DNA of 64,000 nucleotides, taken from positions 1 through 64,000 of the forward strand of contig CAYQAS010000004.1 in NCBI GenBank assembly GCA_964415525.1, read 5' to 3'. Shown piece by piece: positions 1-9,130 of the stretch. The stretch is from CAZPUI01 sp964415525. GTDB taxonomy: Bacteria > Acidobacteriota > Holophagae > Holophagales > Holophagaceae. How positions within the stretch are numbered: the first letter of the stretch is position 1; each line of letters begins with the position of its first letter. The notes beneath the pieces are model-generated. The model was not told the origin of the DNA and ran no database searches. It saw only the letters and a program-made list of their open reading frames with translations. The translations under genes were made by a program, and so were the position numbers.

Positions 1-107
1 CCCCGGAAGTTCGAAACCTCGCCCAGCAGCACCGCGTTCGAGAAGCCCGGCTCGATGCGGGCCTTCAGCTGTTCGAGAAAGCGTTTGACGGAGATGGGGG
101 CGTCCAT
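1..107 (-). CDS. xseA: Exodeoxyribonuclease VII large subunit, N-terminal fragment
   Basis: Only the first 35 codons lie in the window; the gene runs off the left edge. The reading begins MDAPISVKRFLEQLK and continues to GEVSNF. This matches the start of XseA, where a short helix leads into the OB-fold that binds single-stranded DNA (the family has a conserved GE-x-SNF stretch). XseA with XseB degrades single-stranded DNA to oligonucleotides in the cytoplasm. The ATG lies exactly 6 nt after a TAGACT hexamer with no Shine-Dalgarno spacing, so the mRNA is probably leaderless. The call rests on a short stretch but the match is specific. Confidence 0.7.
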   Translation of the reverse strand, partial: MDAPISVKRFLEQLKARIEPGFSNAVLLGEVSNFR

Positions 108-108
108 G

Positions 109-238
109 CCCCCAGTCTATCGAATGGCACACCGTGCCATCCTCCCGCTCGCCTTCGCCTCGCGGAGCTGGGGCCCCCAGTCTATCGGATGGCACACCGT
201 GCCATCCTCCCGCTCGCCTTCGCCTCGCGGAGCTGGGG
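109..238. repeat. Tandem 65-bp repeat, two copies, upstream of xseA
   Basis: Two units, 109-173 and 174-238, differ by one base (position 123 against 188). Each holds a -10-like TAGACT on the minus strand, an inverted repeat ATGGCAC-ACC-GTGCCAT on the plus strand, and a second GC-rich segment ending CGCGGAGCTGGGG. The same unit with a different stem occurs at 17943-18169. The unit next to the gene supplies the xseA promoter; the other ends in CCCAG where the gene would have its ATG. Confidence 0.85.
114..119 (-). promoter_or_regulatory. -10 element of xseA, leaderless geometry
   Basis: On the minus strand TAGACT is followed by GGGGGC and then the ATG. With usual -10 to +1 spacing, transcription would start at or next to the A of the start codon. 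An inverted repeat (124-140) sits 4 nt upstream of the hexamer. Confidence 0.55.
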
Positions 239-258
239 CCCCGGTATAGCCTTCGGTG

Positions 259-1227
259 TCACTTGGCGGTTCGGAACGCCTCCAGGGCATCGATGTGAAC
301 CCACCAAACATCGCTGTTGCCGTTGCCGGGCTCGCCCCGCTCTTGCTGCAACCCGGCCCAGGTGCGCTTTTCGCCCTTGGGCAGGGTGCGTCGATTGGTG
401 CTGAAGAAGAAGAACCGGCCGTCCGTGGAAAAAGCCGGCGCGATGGCCTGGAGCCCCGGGCCGTTATACGGGTCGCCCAAGTTCACCGCGGGGCTCCACA
501 CGTCTTGAGGACTCCGGAAACTGACCCAGTAGTCGGAACCGCCGAGGCTCCCGGGGCGCTTGGCGGCGCAGAAGACGAGCATCGACTCGTCGGGGCTGAT
601 GGCCGCATTGAAGACGGGACCGGCCCCATTGATGACATCTGGAAGCCGCTCGGCCTGGCGGAAGGCCTTGCCGTCCCACCGGGCGCGCCAGACCTCGCTG
701 ACCTTGCCGCCCGCCTTCCCCCGGGTGAAGTAGAGGTCGCCCTTGGCAGTGAAGGACGGAAAGAACTCCTCGTCGTCGCTGTTCACCGGGGCACCGACGT
801 TTTTCGGCTCAGACCAACCCTTGAGCTCCCGTTCGACGTACCAGAGGTCCTGGTTCACCCACCCCGGCTTGGGCGCGCTGCCGTCCTTCGGGCGCGTGGA
901 GAGGAAGTAGAGCCGCCGGCCGTCCGGGGACAAGGCCGGTTCCGCATCCAGCACCACGGGCCCACCGGAGAAGGGCAGCACCTCTGGCGGCGTCCAGCGC
1001 CCCTGCGCCTCCCGGCTCCCCACGATGACCGCGTGGTCGTTGCCCATCAGGGTCCAGAAGACCTCCTGGCCCAGCCGATCCACCGCGAGGTCGCGCTCGT
1101 AGAGGCCCGTGGAGACGAATCCCGGCGCGAAGCGCACCGGGATCTTCCCTGGCAGCTTCTGGCCGAAATACGGACCGATCGGAGCACCGAGCAGCGCGGG
1201 CAGAGAGAGGCAGAGGGTCAGATACAT
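259..1227 (-). CDS. Exported PD40 (WD40-like) beta-propeller protein
   Basis: This is a 322-residue protein. The ATG at 1227 is chosen because it opens directly on a signal peptide (MYLTLCLSLPALLG); an ATG 39 codons upstream would add an unlikely extension. The body holds several PD40/TolB-type blades, recognisable as LSPDGRRLYFLS, ISPDESMLVFC and FSTDGRFFFFSTNR. Such proteins act in the periplasm or at the outer membrane as binding scaffolds; no catalytic residues are evident. It lies between xseA and the divergent protease gene at 1525. The specific role is unknown. Confidence 0.7.
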   Translation of the reverse strand: MYLTLCLSLPALLGAPIGPYFGQKLPGKIPVRFAPGFVSTGLYERDLAVDRLGQEVFWTLMGNDHAVIVGSREAQGRWTPPEVLPFSGGPVVLDAEPALSPDGRRLYFLSTRPKDGSAPKPGWVNQDLWYVERELKGWSEPKNVGAPVNSDDEEFFPSFTAKGDLYFTRGKAGGKVSEVWRARWDGKAFRQAERLPDVINGAGPVFNAAISPDESMLVFCAAKRPGSLGGSDYWVSFRSPQDVWSPAVNLGDPYNGPGLQAIAPAFSTDGRFFFFSTNRRTLPKGEKRTWAGLQQERGEPGNGNSDVWWVHIDALEAFRTAK

Positions 1228-1524
1228 GTCGACTCCGGAATGGGGATCCAGGTTACGGAACGTTGGGTCCACGAGGTTAACGCCCCATGGAGTCTCCTCG
1301 AGGGGGGTCACGGTGGATCCTTCCCCGGAAACCATGAACCTCACCTCGGCACCCCTGATCCGTTCCCCCCTTCATCGACCTTCCTCAGCCAGTGGTCGAT
1401 GCAACTCCGCCTCCCGTCGAGGCCCCATACCCGCTGGCTTCCCGACATGGCACAACCAATCACGTCCCCTCGAATCGGGTCCACACCCCTTGCATTGCAT
1501 TTGAAACCCCACGGAGTCGCATCC
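1228..1524. other. Intergenic region between divergent genes
   Basis: This is the shared upstream region of the minus-strand propeller gene and the plus-strand protease gene. No clear -10/-35 pair, operator or terminator was recognised. Confidence 0.4.
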
Positions 1525-4266
1525 ATGCACCGCACCGCCCTTCCCCTCTGCATCCCATTGCTGGTTGGCAGCCTCTCCGCAGCTGAACGCATCCAGAGCC
1601 CCGATGCCGCCTGGCGTACGATCCCCACGGCCCACTACCGCATCCATCACCCGGACCAGCCCGCGTTCCGGGCCTTCGCGCGGGAGGTGGCCTCCAAGAT
1701 CGAGGGTATTCATGCCCTGCTGGAAAAGGAGGTCGGCTTCGCCCTGCCCGGCCCCACGGATGTGATGGTGCAGAACCCGGAGGCCACAGCCAACGGTATG
1801 GTGATGCCGGAGATGGGGCGCCCCACCGTCACCCTATGGATCCAGTCCATCCCCAGCGACAGTGAGATCAGCCACAGCGGGAACTTCTTGGATGTGCTGG
1901 TGCTCCACGAACTGGTGCACCTCCACCACCTCACCCTGCCGAATCGCAATCCCACGGTGCTGGAGCGCCTCTCCTCCGGCCCGACCATGAGCCGGGTCAC
2001 CCTGAAATGCCCAGGCTGGATCATCGAGGGCTACGCCACCTACCTGGAGGGCCGCCTCACCGGCGTGGGCCGTCCCCACGGCGCCTATCGCGCCATGGTC
2101 ATGCGCCAGCTGGCCCGGGAGGGCATGCTCCCCAGCTACGAGGACCTGAGCGGTGTGGATCGCAACCTCAGCAGCGGCATCCGGTACCAGGGAGGGAGCG
2201 CCTTCATGGAGTGGCTCGTGACGAAACATCCCAAGGGCCATGGCCTCTGGCCCGACCTTTGGAAACGCCTTGCCAGCCGCCGGTACCCGACCTTCCAGGC
2301 GGGTTTCAAGGCCACCTTCGGCGACGATCCGGAAGTGATGTACAGCCGCTACAGGGCGGAACTGACCCACTCCGCGCTGGAGATGGAGCGAAACCTCAGC
2401 CGCGCCGGCCTGCGGGAGGGCGAACTCTGGGGCCAGGCGCCGGATGGCTTCATTCGAAACCTGAGCGTGAGCCCCGACGGCAGCACCCTGCTGGCCCAGG
2501 CCACCGCCAAGGAGATGAAGCGCTTCGGCCTGCAGGTCTATCCCCTGGGGGAGGACGGCAAGAAGGCCAAAGAGGCGCGGGAGGCCAAGGAGAAGCTCGC
2601 CAAGAAGGACAAGGATCTGCCGGAGGAAGCCCCGGAGTTGCGCCGAGAGCGCACCCCCGAGCAGACCCTGCTGCTGGACGGCGATTCCGTGGCCCAGAAA
2701 CCGATCTGGGAGGCGGACGGCAGCGTGCGCTATGAAGTGACCCGGCACGATGCCGAAGGCGTGGGTTATAAGTCCACGGGCACTTGGAAACCACGGGGCG
2801 TGAAAGCCGGAACGCCCGTCATCCAGCACGTCCACCCGAACTACCGGCCCGAGGGCTGGGTCATCACCCTGGGTGGCAAGTCCCTGCGCCTGCCCTTCGA
2901 GCCCTATGGCGCCCTGGCCCACGACACCCTGCGCAAGGTGGTCTACGCCGCCACGCCCGTGGATGGCATCTTCAACCTCGTGCGGGTGCCTTTCGACGGT
3001 CAGTCCTTCGGCCCCATGGAAGTCCTCACCCGCACCGCCGCTGGCGCCTTCTATCCCGCCCCCACGCCCGACGGCAAGCAGGTCTACTTCGCTCAGGCCA
3101 GCGGTCACGGCAGCCAGATCCGCCGCCTGGATCTGAGCCAGGGCCCCGTGCCCGCCGCCCCGGTGGCGATGGAAACGAATCCCTTCGTGAAGGAGACGGT
3201 CCTCAGCCGCCCTGACGAACCCTCCAAGATGTCCGCCCCCGTGGAGCCTCCCGCGGACAAGGCCTACGCCGTTCGGGACAGTCACGTCGGCGGCGAGCGC
3301 TTCGGCCTGCTCTTCGATCCCTCGAACGCCGCCTACCAGCTCGGTGCCGGCGGCAGCGATGTCCTGGGACGCCTGAACTGGACCGCCCTGGGCTCCATCG
3401 CCTTCCCGGGCACCCATGCCCGTGGCCCCCGTGGCGGCCAGCTGGGGTTCGCCTACCGCGGCTGGGCCTGGGCGCCGTCCGTCCACCTTTTCACCAGCCT
3501 CACGCGCCCCAGCGTGCAGCGCTTCGAACCTGTCCAGGGCTGGGATCGGGAGCGGAAGGGCGGCGAGTTCCGCCTGACCCGGGAGTGGTGGCCTTCCCAG
3601 CTGGAAGGCCGCCTGAGCGCCTCCGCGGCCCAGGAGCGGGTGGCCCCGCTGGACCGCACCGGCAAGACCGTGGACCGCACCGTGTCCGACCTGACCCTGA
3701 TGCAAAAGGCCGCTTGGAGCCGCCACCTGACGGTGCTCAGCGCAAACGCCAACGTCACCGCGCAGGCGGGTCGCACCGATGGCCAATCCTGGCGCCTCAC
3801 CCGGGGCGACCTGACCCTCACCGGGTCCTATGACGGCATGGGCCTCATCTTCCAGTATTCATCGGGCCGCGTCTCCGGGGATCCCACCGCCGCAGACCGA
3901 TTCAGCCTCGGCGGTCAGGCCACGGGCCTCCTGCCTCGCAGTTTGGAAGCCAACGTCGTCTTCCAGCCCGCCCTGCCGACGTTCTCCGCCCTGGGCGACC
4001 GCTTCGAGCGCTGGCGCGCCAGCCTCGACGGCGGCCTCTGGATGGAAGGCACCCGCGTCTGGAACAGCAAAGACCAAACCCCGGCCTACCTGCGCATCGT
4101 GGGCCTCGACCTGATGAGTGCGGTGGAGACCCTCGCGCCCTCGACCCGCGAGATCCTGCAGCGCTACCTGGGCCGCATGGAAGCCCGCATGACCCTCCAG
4201 GTGCCCCTGGACGGCCCCATGAAGCACCGCACGGTCTTCACCCTGGGTCTCATCCACCGGTTCTGA
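1525..4266 (+). CDS. Exported gluzincin metalloprotease with propeller and barrel-like C-terminus
   Basis: This is a 913-residue protein. The ATG at 1525 opens on a signal peptide (MHRTALPLCIPLLVGSLSAA). Residues about 130-175 carry HELVH, the HExxH zinc site. About 40 residues on, GWIIEGYATYLE supplies the third ligand Glu, as in Peptidase_MA-like gluzincins. Residues about 310-550 look like TolB/PD40 propeller blades (SPDGSTLLAQ, TPDGKQVYFAQ). A lysine/glutamate-rich stretch near residues 345-370 interrupts them. The last 300 residues have alternating hydrophobic strands and end in HRF, as outer-membrane barrels do. The inference is a surface-anchored protease. Reading continues openly far upstream, but that stretch is antisense to the propeller gene. 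Confidence 0.7.
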   Translation: MHRTALPLCIPLLVGSLSAAERIQSPDAAWRTIPTAHYRIHHPDQPAFRAFAREVASKIEGIHALLEKEVGFALPGPTDVMVQNPEATANGMVMPEMGRPTVTLWIQSIPSDSEISHSGNFLDVLVLHELVHLHHLTLPNRNPTVLERLSSGPTMSRVTLKCPGWIIEGYATYLEGRLTGVGRPHGAYRAMVMRQLAREGMLPSYEDLSGVDRNLSSGIRYQGGSAFMEWLVTKHPKGHGLWPDLWKRLASRRYPTFQAGFKATFGDDPEVMYSRYRAELTHSALEMERNLSRAGLREGELWGQAPDGFIRNLSVSPDGSTLLAQATAKEMKRFGLQVYPLGEDGKKAKEAREAKEKLAKKDKDLPEEAPELRRERTPEQTLLLDGDSVAQKPIWEADGSVRYEVTRHDAEGVGYKSTGTWKPRGVKAGTPVIQHVHPNYRPEGWVITLGGKSLRLPFEPYGALAHDTLRKVVYAATPVDGIFNLVRVPFDGQSFGPMEVLTRTAAGAFYPAPTPDGKQVYFAQASGHGSQIRRLDLSQGPVPAAPVAMETNPFVKETVLSRPDEPSKMSAPVEPPADKAYAVRDSHVGGERFGLLFDPSNAAYQLGAGGSDVLGRLNWTALGSIAFPGTHARGPRGGQLGFAYRGWAWAPSVHLFTSLTRPSVQRFEPVQGWDRERKGGEFRLTREWWPSQLEGRLSASAAQERVAPLDRTGKTVDRTVSDLTLMQKAAWSRHLTVLSANANVTAQAGRTDGQSWRLTRGDLTLTGSYDGMGLIFQYSSGRVSGDPTAADRFSLGGQATGLLPRSLEANVVFQPALPTFSALGDRFERWRASLDGGLWMEGTRVWNSKDQTPAYLRIVGLDLMSAVETLAPSTREILQRYLGRMEARMTLQVPLDGPMKHRTVFTLGLIHRF

Positions 4267-4320
4267 ACCGTGCGTGTGCTCGAAGATCACGACTTACGGT
4301 CGTACTACGCGTGAAGTTCT

Positions 4321-4367
4321 GCCCGGGAATCGGCCCACCGGCTGATTCCAGGGCAGGACCGGTTTTT
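4321..4367 (+). terminator. Possible weak terminator hairpin
   Basis: GGAATC (4326-4331) pairs with GATTCC (4344-4349), extended by GCCC/GGGC. Five Ts follow at 4363-4367, separated from the stem by about 8 nt. It lies 54 nt after the protease stop. Confidence 0.35.
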
Positions 4368-4492
4368 AAGCGCCCATGCGGCGGAGCCAATCCGATGCGT
4401 CGCGCCTTCCCATGCGCTCCGCGTCCCGCGCCCCTTGTGGCCCCTTCCGGAAACCCTACCCTTGCAGGACCGGTTTCTTCCTGGGAGGAGCC

Positions 4493-5611
4493 ATGCACCA
4501 TGAGGATCTCTTCGCACCCATGAACAGGGCTGAGGGCCTGCCCGCACGGCTCCAGGCGCTGCTCGCGGGTCTGCGGGCCAACCATCCTGCGGTGGAGCGG
4601 GTGGCGGTGGCCTTGATCTCTCCGGGCTCCCGCCGCCTGCGGGCGGCCTACCACGCCACCCTGGGCGGAACGCCCCTCCCCTTCTACGAAGCGGATCTGG
4701 ACCAAGTTCCCGGCCTGCTCGCCCTGGAAGCAAGCGGCCAGCCACGGGTCATCCAGGACCTCACCCAGGCGGATTCGGGCCGTAAGCACACCCAGGCCCT
4801 GCTGGAGGCGGGGTTCCGAGCCAGCTACACCCTGCCGCTGGTGTGGAACGGCGAATTCGAGGGCTTTGTCTTCTTCGACGCCCGAATGCCCCACAGCCTG
4901 ACTCGGGTCACCCTGGATGCTCTCGACCTCGCGGGGCGGCTGGCGGGCGCCATGGTGCTGACGGATCTCCAGGCCTCCCGCACCCTGGGCGCCGCCGTGC
5001 GGGGCGCCACGCGGATGGTGCACCTGCGCGATCCGGAGACCGGTGGCCACTTGCAGCGCATGGCCCACTTCAGCCGCCTCATCGCCGTTTCCCTGGCCCA
5101 GGGAGGCGTCGCGGCCCTGGATGAAGAGGCCGTGGAGCACATCTTCGCCTTTGCCCCCATGCATGACCTGGGGAAGCTGGGCATCCCCGATCGGGTGCTC
5201 TTCAAGGAGGCGCCCCTCGACGAGGCCGAACAGGCCGTCATGCGCCGCCACCCCGCCCTGGGCCGCCAGATGGTGGACGATCTGCTGGATGCATTCGGCC
5301 TGGGTCACCTGCCCCAGGCGGCCCTGCTCCGGCAGATCGCCGAAGGCCACCACGAGAAGCGGGACGGCAGCGGTTATCCCGAAGGCCTGCACGACGGGCA
5401 AGTGCCCCTTGCTGCGCGGATCGTCGCCGTGGCAGACATTTTCGATGCCCTCACCACCGCGCGCCCGTACAAGGCCGCCTGGACCAACGACCGAGCCATC
5501 GCGCACCTCGAGACCGAGGCCCGCAGCCACCTGGATCCCGCCTGCGTGGCCGCGCTGGTGACGAGGCCGGAGGAATTGGAGCGCATCCAACGAACCTTCA
5601 CAGACCACTAA
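4493..5611 (+). CDS. GAF-HD-GYP cyclic-di-GMP phosphodiesterase
   Basis: This is a 372-residue soluble protein. The ATG at 4493 is chosen because GGGAGGAG sits just upstream. Residues about 15-165 form a GAF-like sensor domain. The HD-GYP domain follows with the expected signatures: HDLGKLGIPD, HHEKRDGSGYPEG and VADIFDALTTARPYK. Canonical HD-GYP enzymes hydrolyse cyclic-di-GMP to pGpG or GMP with a di- or trinuclear metal site, and all visible ligands are intact here. No transmembrane segment or receiver domain is seen, so the input is probably a cytoplasmic ligand bound by the GAF domain. A more divergent relative lies at 18243. Confidence 0.85.
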   Translation: MHHEDLFAPMNRAEGLPARLQALLAGLRANHPAVERVAVALISPGSRRLRAAYHATLGGTPLPFYEADLDQVPGLLALEASGQPRVIQDLTQADSGRKHTQALLEAGFRASYTLPLVWNGEFEGFVFFDARMPHSLTRVTLDALDLAGRLAGAMVLTDLQASRTLGAAVRGATRMVHLRDPETGGHLQRMAHFSRLIAVSLAQGGVAALDEEAVEHIFAFAPMHDLGKLGIPDRVLFKEAPLDEAEQAVMRRHPALGRQMVDDLLDAFGLGHLPQAALLRQIAEGHHEKRDGSGYPEGLHDGQVPLAARIVAVADIFDALTTARPYKAAWTNDRAIAHLETEARSHLDPACVAALVTRPEELERIQRTFTDH

Positions 5612-5921
5612 TGGACGAAAGGCCTCACTCGCGGGCAATTGTCACAATGAACCATAAAACCATCACCCAAACAGAGGGCCAATGAACTCTTGGCAGCCCC
5701 TGTGCACTGCGGCCAACGCGACGCACGATGGATGATTAAATATATTAATTAATTTTTTTGCTGTAGCACGTGCCACGCCAACGTCAGCGTCAAGTTGTGA
5801 TTTTGTGTAATTATTCGTGATTTTTTACAGCTAGATTAGCGATCGAGACACCCGCAGCCCGACTCATCCAGAGGGGCATCGCGTCTCATCGCCACCCCAT
5901 CCTCACGCACAGGAGCTCTTC
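5612..5921. other. AT-rich intergenic region before a TonB-type receptor
   Basis: This 310-bp gap stands out from the GC-rich surroundings. Positions about 5733-5761 are almost pure A/T (AAATATATTAATTAATTTTT) and a second AT-rich block covers about 5800-5835. It probably holds the promoter and upstream activating region of the receptor gene at 5922. No defined operator was recognised. Confidence 0.5.
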
Positions 5922-8636
5922 TTGTTGTCTAAACGTCTGCCCATGCTCGTCCTCACTCTGGTGGGAACCGCCACCATGGCTTGGAGCCAAAGTGCCACCA
6001 CCGCCGCCCTGACCGGGGTGGTCAAGGAATCCTCTGGCAAGCCCGTTTCTGGCGCGCGCATGCACATCAGCTCTCCCTCTCTCATTCGCGGCACCCTGTC
6101 CTTCCAGCTGAGCGAAAACGGCGTCTATCACTTCTCCTCACTGCCTCCGGGACGCTACCGCATCGACGTGGAGGCCGAGGGCTACGAGACCATGGGTGGG
6201 GAAGCGACCCTGGATTTGGGGCGCACCACCACCCTGAACTGGACCTTGACCCCTCGAACCGGCACCGTGGTGGAAGTCATTTCCTTCAGCAGCGTGTTTG
6301 AACCTGTGCCCGGCGGCGTAACCGCCAACTTCAAGGTGAGCAATCTCGACACCCTGCCGGTGAGTCGCAGCCTCGACGCCATCCTGAACCTGACCCCCGG
6401 CATCAATGCCAACCGCGCCTGGGGCGGCATGGAGACCAACAACGCGTTTCTGATGGACGGCGTGAATGTTGGCGACCCCGCCGGCAACGCCCAGTGGATC
6501 TTCCCCAACATGGACTGGTTTGAGGAAGTGCACGTCGGAGGCATCGGAGCCCCTGCGGAATACGGCAACTTCACCGGCGGCTATCTCAACACCCTCATCA
6601 AGCGGGGCGGCAACACGGTCACGGGCGGCCTGAACGGCTTCTACCGGACCACGGATTGGCAGGCGAAGCTCAACAACGAGGATCCCCGCCTGACCGAGTC
6701 CGCAAAAACCACCACGCCTGCCAAGGACTGGGAAGCCGGATTCCATGTCGGCGGCCCCATCCAGAAAGATCGGGTCTGGTACTTCGTCTCGGCATCCCGC
6801 ACCCAGAGCGAGGACCATCCCATCGGCGCAGCCCAGTCGATCCAGGTCCGGAATGTCCGGATGCTCACCAAGCTCACATGGCAGGCCTCCGAAAACGGCA
6901 CGCTGGAGGGCTTCTTCCAGTACGACACGATGGACGGCGACAACCGAGACCTCAATCGGTATCAGCTGCCCGTCGCCACGGTCCGACAAGCCAGCCCCAA
7001 CCGGTCCTACAACCTGACCTACACCCACAGGATCGGCAGCGACAAGGTCGTCACCGTGAAGGGCATGGGCTATGCCGGCCGTGTGGACCTTCTGGCCTAC
7101 AACGGCCAGTCTCCTGCCCTGCAGGTGGAGAACCTCTACAACGGCATCTCTGGCTACAACAACAGTTCCTACGAGTCCTGGAACGATCGCCGTCGTGGCA
7201 CCTTGGCGGGCACCCTGGACTGGTTCCTGACCTCAGGGAAAAGCAGCCACGCGCTCCGCATGGGATTCGAACAGGAGCGGGCAGAGGATAAGGAGCGGCT
7301 CGCTCGCCCCGGTGGTGCCGTGCTCTATGCCAGCACGGTCCAGGGGAAACTCATGCCGTTCATGGCCATGACCGGTGGTGGTCGGGATTTCCAGGCCACC
7401 CTCGGCCGCACCGCTGCGTTCATCCAGGACACCTGGACCCTGACGGATCAGCTGGTGCTGACCCCCGGCCTCCGCTGGGAACACTACACCGGGAAAGACC
7501 AGGCAGGACGCTCCCACTGGGATAGCAACACGGTGGCCCCCCGCCTCGGTGCGACGCTCATGCTCACCGGCAACCAAGCCCACGTCTTCAAGGCCCATGC
7601 GGGCCGCTATTACGAAGGCCTGAATGCCGGCATGTTCAGCCGCAGCATCCCCGGAGCCTGGACCATGGAGCAGTACTACTCCTGGGGCAACGGCAATCCC
7701 ATCGACCCGCTCTCCCCCGCCAGCTGGCCGAGCTTCAATGCTGCGGCCTCGACGCCCTGGCTCCAGATTGATCAGTCCAGCCGCCTGGCATCCGACATCC
7801 GCCACCCCTACGCGGACGCCTACTCCTTTGCCTACGAGACCCTCTTTGCGAAAGTCTGGACCGCCAGCCTGACCTGGATCTCCAAGCAGAACCACGATGC
7901 GGTCGTTCGCCTCGATCGTGCGTCCGACCCCAATGGCAGCTTCCAGTCCCTGGTGAACCCCCTCACGGGTCAACCCGTGAATTTCTGGAACACCGGGCTC
8001 CGCGGCAATCAGCATCAATACGAGATTGCCAACGACGCACGTTCCAAGCGCGACTACCAGGCCCTCACCATCGCCGTGGAACGCCAGATGGAAAACGCAT
8101 GGAGCCTTGCCGCCAGCTACACCCGGGCGACCCTAAAGGGCAACATCACCCGCATCGACGGCTTGGATGATGTCTTCCTCAGCACCAACAGCCTCATCCA
8201 GGCGAACGGCGATCTCCCAGGCAACCACGACCAGGAGCTGAAGGCCCGCGGCGTCCTCCAGTTACCCACCCACACCCAGGTGGCGGCCACCTTCACCTAC
8301 CTGAGCGGCGCACACTGGACCCCGGTGCTGCGGACCCCCTGGCTTGGCCCCGATCAAGCGTCCTACGCGGAGATCAATGCAGCCCCCCGAGGCGCGGAGA
8401 CCCTCCCAGACCGAAAACTCCTGGATATCCGCATCTCCCAGACTGCGAACCTGACCAAGCAGGTGCAGGTGGAAGCCTATCTGGAGATCCGAAATGCCCT
8501 GAACGAGGGCGCCGCAACGGCCACGGAACGCAGGGTCAACGTCAACACCATCGGTGGATTCAATCCCTGGTACAAAGTGCTGCTCGCCAGCGAGACCCCC
8601 CGGAACTTGCGTCTGGGTTTACGCCTGAAGTTCTAG
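5922..8636 (+). CDS. TonB-dependent/Oar-like outer-membrane receptor
   Basis: This is a 904-residue protein. A TTG start at 5922 is preferred: AGGAG lies 6 nt upstream and the reading opens on a signal peptide ending near AWSQS. Residues about 25-120 form a carboxypeptidase-regulatory-like domain (ALTGVVKESSGKPVSGA). A plug domain follows (FLMDGVNVGDP, GGYLNTLIKRGGN), then a long beta-barrel ending in LRLGLRLKF with a terminal Phe. This architecture is typical of the Oar/CarboxypepD-TonB receptors abundant in Acidobacteriota and Myxococcota. The substrate cannot be told from sequence. A strong terminator follows 17 nt after the stop. Confidence 0.85.
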   Translation: MLSKRLPMLVLTLVGTATMAWSQSATTAALTGVVKESSGKPVSGARMHISSPSLIRGTLSFQLSENGVYHFSSLPPGRYRIDVEAEGYETMGGEATLDLGRTTTLNWTLTPRTGTVVEVISFSSVFEPVPGGVTANFKVSNLDTLPVSRSLDAILNLTPGINANRAWGGMETNNAFLMDGVNVGDPAGNAQWIFPNMDWFEEVHVGGIGAPAEYGNFTGGYLNTLIKRGGNTVTGGLNGFYRTTDWQAKLNNEDPRLTESAKTTTPAKDWEAGFHVGGPIQKDRVWYFVSASRTQSEDHPIGAAQSIQVRNVRMLTKLTWQASENGTLEGFFQYDTMDGDNRDLNRYQLPVATVRQASPNRSYNLTYTHRIGSDKVVTVKGMGYAGRVDLLAYNGQSPALQVENLYNGISGYNNSSYESWNDRRRGTLAGTLDWFLTSGKSSHALRMGFEQERAEDKERLARPGGAVLYASTVQGKLMPFMAMTGGGRDFQATLGRTAAFIQDTWTLTDQLVLTPGLRWEHYTGKDQAGRSHWDSNTVAPRLGATLMLTGNQAHVFKAHAGRYYEGLNAGMFSRSIPGAWTMEQYYSWGNGNPIDPLSPASWPSFNAAASTPWLQIDQSSRLASDIRHPYADAYSFAYETLFAKVWTASLTWISKQNHDAVVRLDRASDPNGSFQSLVNPLTGQPVNFWNTGLRGNQHQYEIANDARSKRDYQALTIAVERQMENAWSLAASYTRATLKGNITRIDGLDDVFLSTNSLIQANGDLPGNHDQELKARGVLQLPTHTQVAATFTYLSGAHWTPVLRTPWLGPDQASYAEINAAPRGAETLPDRKLLDIRISQTANLTKQVQVEAYLEIRNALNEGAATATERRVNVNTIGGFNPWYKVLLASETPRNLRLGLRLKF

Positions 8637-8653
8637 AGCGCGACCTAACCAAA

Positions 8654-8686
8654 GAGGAGCGGGCCCCAAGGCCCGCTCCTCTTTTT
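8654..8686. terminator. Bidirectional rho-independent terminator
   Basis: A perfect 12-bp stem GAGGAGCGGGCC / GGCCCGCTCCTC encloses a CCAA loop. AAA precedes it and TTTTT follows at 8682-8686. It serves the receptor gene on the plus strand and the convergent EamA-like gene ending at 8686. Confidence 0.9.
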
Positions 8687-9120
8687 CACGAACGCTTCCA
8701 AGTCAGGAGCACCAGCCCCGCGAGGGTCAGCACCATGCCCGCAACTCGGGTGAGAGAAAACGACTCACGGAAGACGAGCACCGCCACGGGCACCAGCAGC
8801 ACCGCAGTGAGGGCGCTGACCCCGATGCTCGCCCACTGGAGCGCCCCGCCGGTGCGGTAGACGAGGAGGAAGCCCAGCTCGATGAGCAGGACGCCCACAC
8901 CCACCGCCAGCACCGGCCAGCTGAGGAGCTGGGACGCTATGGAAGCGTCTCCCACCGTACGAAACAGAGGCGCCGCAAGGGCCGCCAGAGCAAAGGCCAC
9001 GCCGTAGACGCCCATGAGCAGCACCATGGGATTGGCGTGGGCGGGCTGAAGCTTCTGGCCCACGTGGTAGATGCCCATGCCCAGGGTCGTGAGCAGGATG
9101 AATGGGATCATCGGTTTCAC
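8686..9120 (-). CDS. Small EamA/DMT-superfamily membrane protein
   Basis: This is a 144-residue integral membrane protein with about four or five hydrophobic segments and a C-terminal SLTRVAGMVLTLAGLVLL stretch typical of EamA-type half-transporters. It is half the usual ten-helix length, as in small multidrug resistance or paired EamA proteins. The GTG at 9120 is preferred because GAGG lies upstream; the ATG at 9111 is an alternative. It starts 10 nt after the decarboxylase stop on the same strand, so the two are probably co-transcribed. It might export an amine product or precursor, which is inference from position only. Confidence 0.6.
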   Translation of the reverse strand: MKPMIPFILLTTLGMGIYHVGQKLQPAHANPMVLLMGVYGVAFALAALAAPLFRTVGDASIASQLLSWPVLAVGVGVLLIELGFLLVYRTGGALQWASIGVSALTAVLLVPVAVLVFRESFSLTRVAGMVLTLAGLVLLTWKRS

Positions 9121-9130
9121 GCGCGGCGCC

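Noticed and set aside
109..205. Seven-codon reading frames inside each repeat unit (MARCAIR type, also VLRGSTR at the second array)
   Set aside because: The GGGAGG directly abuts the start codon with no spacing, and units 2-3 of the second array lack a start, so translation is unlikely.
256..1524. Very long open plus-strand frame upstream of the metalloprotease ATG at 1525
   Set aside because: It is antisense to the propeller gene (259-1227) and has no signal or family resemblance; the signal peptide at 1525 marks the true start.
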